Shown here: positions 6,781 to 14,086 of the stretch, piece by piece
How the letters are laid out: each line of letters begins with the position of its first letter
Numbering within the stretch: position 1 is the stretch's first letter
Source of the DNA: Phycisphaerae bacterium
GTDB taxonomy: Bacteria > Planctomycetota > Phycisphaerae > Tepidisphaerales > Tepidisphaeraceae
Length of the DNA: 19,487 nt
Reading direction: 5' to 3'
Assembly: GCA_030448225.1 (NCBI GenBank)
Contig: JAUJNJ010000113.1
Location: 1 to 19,487, forward strand
Translations under genes and position numbers: made by a program
The notes under the pieces: model-generated
The model's input: only the letters and a program-made list of their open reading frames with translations
What the model was told of the DNA's origin: nothing
Databases searched by the model: none

Positions 6781-7705
6781 ATGGAACTCGGCTTCATCGG
6801 TCTCGGGAAGATGGGCGGCAACATGGTCCTGCGCCTCACGGTCGGGTCGCCCGACGGGAAGGTGAAGGGCACGCACAGCGTCGTCGGCTACGCCCGCGAC
6901 CCCAACCCGACCTCCGCGGCGTCGACGCCGTGACGATCGTCGGCACGGTCGAGGAACTGATCCAGCCGCCTCAAGCCGCCGCGCCGTGTGGGTGATGGTG
7001 CCGGCCGGCAACGCCACCGAGGCGGTCACGAGCCAACTCGCGGAGTTGATGATGCGCGGGGACCTCGTCATCGACGGCGGCAACAGCATGTACAAGGACT
7101 CGTTCCGCCGCGCCGAGGGGTTCGCCCACCGCGGCCTCGGATTCCTCGACGTCGGCACGAGCGGCGGCGTCTGGGGGGCGGCAGGAGGGGTACTGCATGA
7201 TGGTCGGCGGCACGAAGGATAACGTCGACCGCGTCCGCCCGGTCCCTCGACACCCTCGCCCAGCCGAACGCGTGGGAGCACGTCGGCCCCAGCGCGCCGG
7301 GCACTACGTGAAGATGATCCACAACGGCATCGAGTACGGCCTGATGGAGGCGTACGCCGAGGGGTTCGAGATTTTGCACAGCAAGTTCCCGCTCGACCTC
7401 CACCAGATCTGCCGCGTGTGGAACCGCGGCAGCGTCGTGCGATCCTGGCTGCTGGAACTCACGGAGAACATGCTTGTCCGGCGAGCGGGACCTCGCCTCG
7501 ATCAGCCCGTACGTCGAGGACAGCGGCGAGGCGCATGGACCGTCGACGCCGCCATGGAGGCCGACGCCCCGGCGCGCCGGTCATCGCCGCCGCCCTGTTC
7601 GCCCGCTTCGCCAGCCGCGATCAGTTCAACTTCTCCGCCCGCTTCGCCGCCGGCCTGCGCAACCAGTTCGGCGGCCACGACATCAAGCCGCGGACGCGAA
7701 GCTGA
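6781..7705 (+). CDS. gnd: 6-phosphogluconate dehydrogenase, decarboxylating (several frameshifts)
   Basis: This enzyme oxidises and decarboxylates 6-phosphogluconate to ribulose 5-phosphate, making NAD(P)H. The ATG at 6781 follows GGAAGGA. Identified pieces, in order across three frames: MELGFIGLGKMGGNMVLRL (dinucleotide-binding GxGxxG), DAVTIVGTVEELI, VWVMVPAGNATEAVTSQLAE, DLVIDGGNSMYKDSFRRAE, FLDVGTSGGVWG, MMVGGTKDNVDRV, the catalytic block YVKMIHNGIEYGLMEAYAEG, then WNRGSVVRSWLLELTENML, ERDLASISPYVEDSGEA and a tail ending LRNQFGGHDIKP. Frame changes lie near 6910, 6980, 7190, 7225-7300, 7470 and 7540-7590. The size of about 305 residues fits the short, single-domain-like Gnd type. All key motifs survive, so the breaks are more likely sequence errors than decay. 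The end is uncertain by a few codons. zwf follows after element 5. Confidence 0.88.
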
Positions 7706-7743
7706 TCGAGAAGTCCGGAGAGGTGACTCGCAGTGAGGTAAAT

Positions 7744-7906
7744 CGGAAAGCACGAAGCACGAAATCCGAACAAATTTGAAAAGCAGAAAAGGAAAATCAA
7801 AAAGGCGGGAGCAGCAGCAGCTAAGGCCCGCGGTTGCCATTTCGATATTTCCCCTTCTTTCTGCTTCGTGCTTCTTTCGGATTTCGTTCTTCGGATTTCG
7901 TGCTTC
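7744..7906. repeat. Inverted-repeat element 5 (7-bp AGCACGA/AATCCGA modules), empty
   Basis: A 17-nt sequence GAAGCACGAAATCCGAA at 7754-7770 recurs as an exact reverse complement at 7890-7906. Both arms extend into further 7-bp units: AGCACGA twice on the left; AATCCGA and AGAACGA on the right strand read in reverse. An inner AAAAGCAGAAAAGGAAAAT on the left pairs imperfectly with the TTTCCCCTTCTTTCTGCTTC region on the right. The element is conspicuously AT-richer than its surroundings and has no gene. It separates gnd from zwf. Period and sequence differ from elements 1-4, so it is a second family with the same design. Confidence 0.75.
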
Positions 7907-7969
7907 TCCCCAACCTCGTGCTTCCCTCCGTGCTCTCGCAAAACCGCCGGCATCGAGTAAAAGGACCCC

Positions 7970-9518
7970 ATGCCCACCGCCCCTCCCTGTGCGATCGTGA
8001 TCTTCGCGCCAGCGGCGACCTCGCAAAAGCGCAAGCTGATCCCGGCCATCTACGAGATGGCCCGCGAGGACCTGCTCAACGACCAGACCTACGTCGTCGG
8101 CTACTCCCGCTCGCCCATGACCGACGAGCAGTTCCGCCGGCAGGCGAAGGAGGCGGTGACGAAGTACGCCCGCACCAAGCCGATCGACGAGGCGGTCTGG
8201 CGGAAGATCGAGGACCGCTTCTACTACACGCAGGCCGACTACGGGTCGACCGAGGACCAGGCCCGCGTCGGCGCGACGCTCGGGCGGCTCGACAAGAAGT
8301 TCGGCAACCCCGGCAACCGCCTGTTCTACCTCTCGACCCCGCCCAACACGTTCGAGCCGATCATCGAGCCGCCCGGCGAGCGGCGGCTGGCCGAGCCGCG
8401 GCGAGAACGACGAGCCGGCCCGCTGGCACCGGATCATCATCGAGAAGCCGTTCGGCCACGACCTCGCCAGCTGCCCGCCAGCTCAACGAGCGCTGCACAA
8501 GCACTTCGCCGAGGACCAGGTCTTCCGCATCGACCACTACCTCGGCAAGGAGACGGTCCAGAACCTGATGGTGATGCGGTTCGCCAATGCGATCTTCGAG
8601 CCGATCTGGAACTACAAGTACATCGACCACGTTCAGATCACCGTCAGCGAGACGCTCGGGGTCGGCACGCGCGGCGGCTACTACGACGGCAGCGGCGCGA
8701 CGCGGGACATGATCCAGAACCACATGTTCCAGCTCCTGGCCCTCGTCGCGATGGAGCCGCCCGCCGCGCTGGACGCGATCAGCATCCGCGACGAGAAGGT
8801 GAAGGTGTTCAAGTCGGTCCGCCCGATCCGCCCCGAGCACGTCGACCAGTTCGCGATCCGCGGCCAGTACGCCGCCGGCGAGGCGGCGGGGGAGCGGACG
8901 CCGGGCTACCGCAAGGAGAAGGACGTCCCCGCCGACTCGCGCACCGAGACGTTCGCGGCCATGAAGCTGTTCATCGACAACTGGCGCTGGAGCGGCATGC
9001 CGTTCTACCTGCGGACCGGCAAGTACCTGCCGCAGAAGCTCAGCGAGGTGACGGTGCGCTTCCGCAGCCCGCCGCTGACGCTGTTCCAGAAGCAGTGCGA
9101 GTCGCCGGTCTACCCCAACGACCTCGTGATCCGCGTGCAGCCGGAGGAGGGGATCAGCTGGCGCCTCAACGGCAAGGTCCCCGGCGGCGCGCTCAACATC
9201 AAGTCGGTCGCGCTCGACTTCCTCTACAAGACCGCCTTCAAGGCCGAGCCGCCCGAAGCGTACGAGCGGCTGATCTTCGACGCGATGACCGGCGACCAGA
9301 CCCTCTTCATCCGCGGCGACGAGGCCGAGGCCGCCTGGGCCGTGATCGACCCGATCGAAAAGGGCTGGGCCAAGTCGAAGAACGGCCCCGAAGAATACGC
9401 CCCCGGCACCTGGGGCCCGAAGAAGGCGATGGACCTCATCGAACTCGACGGCCGCCGCTGGATGCCCTCCGCCAACGGGGACGGCGAACCCGAGCCGATC
9501 ATCGCCTGCTCGCTTTAG
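7970..9518 (+). CDS. zwf: Glucose-6-phosphate 1-dehydrogenase (frameshifts in the N-terminal third)
   Basis: This enzyme catalyses the NADP-dependent oxidation of glucose 6-phosphate to 6-phosphogluconolactone, the entry to the oxidative pentose phosphate and Entner-Doudoroff routes. The ATG at 7970 follows AAAGGA. The expected FGASGDLAKRK cofactor motif is present as bases but read as FAPAATSQKRK because a base is missing near 8005 and an extra A is present near 8029. Three more indels lie near 8393-8403, 8473 and 8493. After repair, IIIEKPFGHDL leads to the active-site motif RIDHYLGKETVQNL. The C-terminal part from 8568 is one clean frame: NYKYIDHVQITVSE, ATRDMIQNHMFQLL, FYLRTGKYLPQKLSEV, ending PIIACSL. 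Repaired length is about 516, normal for the family. It pairs with gnd just upstream. Confidence 0.94.
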
Positions 9519-9536
9519 GCGAAACGCGGCTCGCCC

Positions 9537-10959
9537 TCACTGACGAAAACCAGCCGCATCGTGCCCGTCCGGCGGCGGCCCCACCTCCACGCGCATCCGG
9601 TTTCGGTACGTCCCGTCGGCGTGGCCGACGCTGTCCCACCCGCGGCCGACGGACGTGCCAGCGAGCGTGACGAACAGGTGGGCGACGGACCCGCCCGCGT
9701 CGCGTCGCAGGCGCAGCTCGATCGCGTTGACCGGCAGGCCCCAGCCGGCGGTGGGGGAGAGGTCAGTGCCGGCCTGCGCGGACCAGTCGTCCAGCCGCAC
9801 CCGGCCGACCGCGCGCGTCTCGTCGTAGAAGACGATCTCCAGCGGCTCGCCGCGCCGCAGCGGACCGGCGGCCAGCGGCTGGTACGGCCCCTTCTCTGCG
9901 CTCGACGCCTCGACGACGCGGAACTCGCCGTCGCCGCCCAGGTACGCCAGCCGGGCCGGCCGGCCGACGGGGTAGTCCGACTCGGTCACCTCCACGAGGC
10001 GGTCGGGGCACGGCGAGAACGACACGAAGAGCCGGCGGTGCCCGGAGAACCTCACGTGGCAATACTTGTTCAGGTGCGAGTAGACCGGCCCGGGCAGGCG
10101 GGTGGCGGCGTCGATCGCGACGGCGCCCGACGCGTCGGACCAATCGACCGCCAGCCGGCTCCGGTCGTCGTCGGCGTAGAACGCCGTGGCGGACGTGCCC
10201 GTCGCCGACGAGCCGGCGAGAACCCGCCGCGGCCCGACGCGCGCGGCCGGCGGCGCGAAGATCGTCCAGCACCGGTCGGGCGAGCGGCTGATGAACGTCA
10301 GCAGCGGCTCGATGACGATCGTGTACGGACCGTTCCGCACGGCCACCGCGCCCGACGCCGCGCTGAAACCCGAGCCGTCGCCGAACCGCAGGATGTCCTG
10401 CGGGTTCCCCGCGCCGCCGCCGCGCTGTTCGGCGAGAGCGGTCTCAATGACGACGTCCGCGGCGGGCACCGTCGACGGCGCCGCCGCACGCTGGCCGTAC
10501 GACATCCACGCGCCCAGCGCGACCGCGGGCACGACGGCGAGGCGGCCTGGCCAACGTCGCCACGCCGATCGCACCGACGGCGCCGCCGCGAGCGTGGCGA
10601 CGCCGGCGGCGGCGAGCAGGGGGACGGCGAGACGCGCGCGGCTCTGGGGGAACAACAGCACGCCGCTCACGGCGACCGCGGCCCAGAACGCCGCCGACGC
10701 CACGATCAACGTTCGCGGGACGTCGTGGCGTTTCCGCCAGTACGCCCACGCCGCGGCGACGCCCATCGTAGCCGCGAAGGTGATGGGCACCGCGCTGTTC
10801 GTCCAGAACTCGCGCGTGGCCGACCGGGAACCCCGTGGCCTCGTCCACCACCACCCGGCCGCCGCGACAGCCTGGCGCGCACGCCGCGGCCGTCGCGAGC
10901 CGTACGCGGGCGGGCGGCGCCGAATCCACCGTCGAATGATTGACCTCAGAAGCCGCCAT
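9537..10959 (-). CDS. Multi-pass membrane protein with large C-terminal domain, unrecognised (one frameshift)
   Basis: The ATG at 10959 gives MAASEVNHSTVDSAPPARVR and reads to FPVGHAR. A one-base shift near 10815-10835 then joins the main frame (REFWTNSAVPITFAATMGVA), which is open to the TGA at 9537. The repaired length is about 474 residues. Likely membrane segments are ITFAATMGVAAAWAYW, TLIVASAAFWAAVAVSGVLL, LAVPLLAAAGVATLAAA and LAVVPAVALGAWMSYG. About 330 residues follow without membrane segments and probably fold outside the cytoplasm; they include SPDRCWTIFAPPAARVGPRR and HLNKYCHVRFSGHRRLFVSF. I do not recognise the family. It converges on zwf with an 18-nt gap. Confidence 0.6.
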
Positions 10960-11481
10960 CCGTCAGAGGATAACCGCCGTCGGCCCGTCGGCAGCAATGG
11001 GTTCGGATACGGTCGCGTTATCGAGGTGCGCTCGCCACCTTGCGGCGGAACCCCGGCGATCAAGGCGCGCGTGTGGCTGGTGCCTAACACCTATGCCGGG
11101 CGCCGCAGTCGTGGTCGTGAGTGTCGGCGAAACATCTATCGCATCTGGCCGGGATAAAGTGCGGGCGATCACGACGGACGGACACGGCGGTGGCCCGCGC
11201 AACTGCGTCGAAACGCATATGCAGGCCGTTGGCATGAACGCGGCAAGGCGATCAGGTCTTTTCACGCGGTCCACGTTAGTTGATACGACTCGTCGTGCCC
11301 CTGTCTGACTTGCGGCTGCGCCGCAACCGCGACGCGGGCGTCGACACTACCCTGCAGACGAGGCGTCATCGACCACTAGCTTCCTCCGCTTCCCATCGGA
11401 ACATGACGGGAGGACGGGGCCGTCGCGACGCGGCCGGGACTCGGTCGTCCGGCGCGAGCGTCGTCGGCGTCGTCCATGCAC
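10960..11481. other. Gene-free stretch between divergent genes
   Basis: This 520-nt interval lies upstream of both the membrane protein gene (-) and the alcohol dehydrogenase-like gene (+), so it should hold their promoters. Open frames on both strands are short and lack ribosome-binding sites or recognisable motifs. It is slightly less GC-rich around 11060-11290. I could not assign a confident -35/-10 pair. Confidence 0.4.
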
Positions 11482-11512
11482 GCCCGGCGGCCGGCGGGTA
11501 TAACCGCCGGGC
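11482..11512 (+). promoter_or_regulatory. Hairpin abutting the dehydrogenase start codon
   Basis: GCCCGGCGG at 11482-11490 pairs perfectly with CCGCCGGGC at 11504-11512, around a 13-nt loop that contains GGGTATAA. The stem ends exactly one base before the ATG at 11513, and no separate Shine-Dalgarno is visible. It could be an operator palindrome or an RNA structure limiting translation. The sequence alone cannot decide. Confidence 0.4.
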
Positions 11513-12490
11513 ATGCGGGCGCTCGTCTTCGACCAATCGCTTTCGCTCGACCTCGCCGCGTCGCCGAGCCGCCGGAAGGGTACGGCGACACGCTCGTCCG
11601 CGCGTCAGGCCGGCGTCTGCTCGACGGACCTAGAGATCACCAAGGGGTACATGAGCTTCCGCGGCGTGCCCGGGCACGAGTTCGTCGGGGAGGTCGTTTC
11701 GTCGCCGGACACAGCGGCTCGTCGGCCAGCGCGTGGTGGGGAGATCAACGTCGTCTGCGGGCGGTGCGATTTGTGCCTGTCGGGGCTGAGCCGCGCACTG
11801 CCGCAACCGGTCGGTGCTGGGCATCCTCAACCACGACGGCGCGTTCGCCGATTTCGTCCGCCTGCCGGCCGTCAACCTTCACGCTGCCGAAGACCGTGGA
11901 CGACGACGCCGCCGTGTTCGTGGAGCCGCTGGCGGCGGCGTTCCAGGTGGTGAAGCAACTTGGCACAAACGTGGGCTCGCCGCTGCACGCGGGGCGGCAG
12001 TGGGTGACGGTGCTCGGCGACGGGCGGCTCGGGCTGCTCTCGTGGCGCAGGTGCTCCGCGACGCGGGGTGCCCGGTGCGCGTGATCGGCAAGCACCCGGC
12101 GAAGCTGGCGCTGTGCGAGAAGTGGCAGATCCGCTCCCGCCCGCTCGACGACATCGTTCCCCGCCACGACCAGGACGTCGTTGTCGACTGCAATTGGTAT
12201 GCGGCCGGCATGGACCTCGCGATGCAGATGGTCCGCCCCCGCGGCACGATCGTCCTGAAGAGCACCGTCGCGGTGGGCAAGCCGCTGAACCTCGCGCCGC
12301 TCGTGGTCGACGAGATCAACGTCGTCGGCAGCCGCTGCGGCCCGTTCCGCGAGGCGATCGCGCGCTGGCCGAACAGCCGCGTGGACGTGCTGAGCCTCAT
12401 CCACCGCCGGATGAAGCTCGACCAGGGGGTGGAGGCGATGAACTGGCGGGGCGGCGGGGCGTTCTCAAGGTAGTCCTGACGATGGAATGA
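11513..12490 (+). CDS. Zinc-dependent alcohol dehydrogenase-like protein, MDR superfamily (several frameshifts)
   Basis: A medium-chain dehydrogenase/reductase (COG1063 type) that would oxidise an alcohol or polyol with NAD(P). The N-terminus [15 protein letters not shown] begins at ATG 11513. The catalytic zinc region [15 protein letters not shown] and GHEFVGEVV is clear, as is the structural zinc cluster [13 protein letters not shown] followed (in another frame) by a fourth Cys. Later pieces are [39 protein letters not shown], then [12 protein letters not shown] (GxGxxG), [23 protein letters not shown] and [12 protein letters not shown]. The true end is [10 protein letters not shown] with TGA at 12488-12490. 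At least six frame changes occur, some in compensating pairs (around 11560-11610 and 11707-11740). Repaired length is about 325. Substrate unknown. Confidence 0.85.
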
Positions 12491-12493
12491 AAG

Positions 12494-13017
12494 GCAACCG
12501 CGGAGACGCTGAGACGCGGAGGCGGACGCGGAGAAGAACGAGAGGTGGGTCGTGAGGTTTGACGAGTTTCACGCCCGGCATGGCAGCAGGGCAGAGAACG
12601 ATGAGCTGACCGAGCGGTGATCGGGGCGGCGATCGAGGTTCACCGGGAGTTGGGGCCGGGGCTGACCGAGGTGATGTACGAGGAAGCGGATCGCGCACGA
12701 GTTCGACCTGCGCGGTATCGCTTATCAGCGACAGGTGCCGATCGACGTGCATTACAAGGGGAAGGCGGTGGACAGACGCGGCTGGACTTTCTCGTGGAAC
12801 GCCGGCTCATCGTCGAACTGAAGGCCTGCGACGCGCTCAACGCTGTCCACCGAGCCGCAATGCATCTGCTACCTGAGGGCGACGCGCCTGAAGCTAGCAC
12901 TCCTCATCAACTTCAACGTGCCGGTCCTCAAGGACGGCATTAAACGAGTCATCCTCTCGACCTCAACTCATTAAAGCCTCCGCGTCCGTCTCCGCGTCTC
13001 GGCGTCTCCGCGGTTGC
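12494..13017. mobile_element. Inverted-repeat element 6 carrying a GxxExxY gene (candidate mobile unit)
   Basis: The left arm 12494-12533 and right arm 12978-13017 are reverse complements at 38 of 40 positions. The arm starts GCAACCGCGGAGACGC and is built from 8-bp units CCGCGGAG, ACGCTGAG, ACGCGGAG, a 4-nt offset, then ACGCGGAG. This matches the period and AG-ending units of elements 1-4. The 444-nt interior is filled by one GxxExxY-family gene, whose stop codon lies 3 nt before the right arm. The element begins 3 nt after the dehydrogenase stop codon and ends 17 nt before the next gene's start, so it sits neatly in a gap. No transposase is present and no clear target-site duplication is visible. 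Confidence 0.75.
12552..12974 (+). CDS. GxxExxY-family protein, PD-(D/E)XK nuclease-like fold (several frameshifts)
   Basis: The family (TIGR04256) is of unknown function and usually about 125 residues. The pieces found are NDELTER, then in a second frame VIGAAIEVHRELGPGLTEVM followed by YEEA, containing the name motif as GLTEVMY. Next come HEFDLRGIAYQRQVPIDVHY, then LDFLVERRLIVELKACDALN with the D...ELK arrangement expected of a PD-(D/E)XK core, and the family's signature end LALLINFNVPVLKDGIKRVI before TAA at 12972. Frame changes are near 12616, 12690, 12770 and 12862. The start is uncertain: the GTG at 12552 keeps the N-terminal frame open and gives about 140 residues. The gene is enclosed by 40-bp inverted repeats, which implies it travels with them. 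Confidence 0.85.
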
Positions 13018-13034
13018 ATTCAAACCGAACACCA

Positions 13035-13720
13035 ATGGCTAAAGACCTCGCGATCATCCTCAACAACGGGTCGGTCAACTCCGCCGTGGTCGCCGCGATG
13101 GCGGCAGGCAGAAGTGTCGGCTGGTCTTCTGCTTACGCCGACGTCGCGCAGCAGCCGGGCTCGCGGCGGCGGGCGGCGTACGACGGGCAGGTGGGCGCAC
13201 TCGCCGTTCCGCGAGCACACGCTGCCGATGCCGTGGCTGACGGCGGTGCAGCAGGGCCGAACAAGCAGGCGGCGACGCAGGCGGCCGGCCGACCTGGCGG
13301 CCGCACGCGCGTCGCGCTCGCGCAGATGCTCGACCTGCTCCCGCTCGTCGCCGCCGCCGCGCGCGCTTCGCGGCGCACTACCAGGCGGCGGCGGTGTACG
13401 TCGGCCTGCGGGTCGGCGGGCACGGCGACGACCTGCTGCAGGCGACGGAGTACGTGCAGGTGTGGAACGAGCTGCTGCAACTGCCCTGCAAGGCGCAGCC
13501 GGAGCTGGAGGTGCAGGCGCCGCTGGTGGACCTGGACCCGTGGCAGGTGGTGGACGTCGGCTTCCAAGTCGCCGCCCCGTTCGAGCGGACGTGGAGCTGC
13601 ACCGACGAGGGCGGCGGCGGCGGCGGCGAGCCGTGCTGGGCCTGCCGCGGCTGCCGCGCCCGCGAGGCGGCGTTCCAGCAGGCCGGCAAGCCCGACCCGC
13701 TGCGGGCCGTGAAGCGGTAG
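13035..13720 (+). CDS. QueC-like protein with degenerate PP-loop (frameshifts)
   Basis: The ATG at 13035 gives MAKDLAIILNNGSVNSAVVA. In true QueC (7-cyano-7-deazaguanine synthase) this position holds the ATP-pyrophosphatase loop SGGxDS; here it reads NGSVNS, lacking the Asp and one Gly. The rest, in mixed frames, gives YADVAQQPGSRRRAAYD, PFREHTLPMPWLTAVQQG, VALAQMLDLLPLVAAAAR and AAAVYVGLRVGGHGDDLLQA. The C-terminus is clearly QueC-like: PLVDLDPWQVVDVGFQVAAP, then ERTWSC and GGEPCWACRGCRAREAAF, with four cysteines spaced for zinc. It ends at 13720. Frame changes are near 13105, 13195, 13260-13300 and 13365. No queD, queE or folE is nearby. Repaired length is about 228. It may be a QueC paralogue with a changed or lost reaction. 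Confidence 0.72.
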
Positions 13721-13763
13721 GGGCGGGCCGGGCCGCTGCGGCACGCCCACGACTTCGGCGGCC

Positions 13764-13781
13764 TGGCGCGTTCGCGCGCCA
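13764..13781 (+). terminator. Perfect short hairpin with TTCG loop in convergent gap
   Basis: TGGCGCG at 13764-13770, loop TTCG, and CGCGCCA at 13775-13781 form a perfect 7-bp stem, 43 nt after the QueC-like stop codon. No T-tract follows, so intrinsic termination is uncertain. The surrounding gap 13721-14086 separates two converging genes. I see no gene in it. Confidence 0.4.
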
Positions 13782-14086
13782 TGCGGCAGCCTGGCCGCAG
13801 GGCAAGCTGCGACTCGTGCGAATGACGTCTGCTGAGGGCGAGCGTGGTTCCCCGCGACCGCGCTCGATGCCGCGCGTCCCGGCGATTCGGAGCGGCGGTC
13901 CGACGTTCGCGCGGGCGCCCATCGTTGGCCGGCGACGCGGCGGCGGGCACGCCCGCCGTCAATGGATATGATATCGTCGCAACAACGGGCCGGAAGCGTC
14001 GCGGGCATTTCGTGGCCGCCGTGGTCGGGAGTTGGAACTCGCTCCCACGTGACGGTCGAGGACGCCGGACGCTGAGCCCGGAGCGA

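Noticed and set aside
9561..10943. 460-codon + strand frame opposite the membrane protein
   Set aside because: Composition is arginine/proline-rich without any motif, while the - strand shows membrane helices and varied residues.
12494..13017. Classical insertion sequence
   Set aside because: No transposase with a DDE or HUH signature is present; the only gene is of the GxxExxY family.
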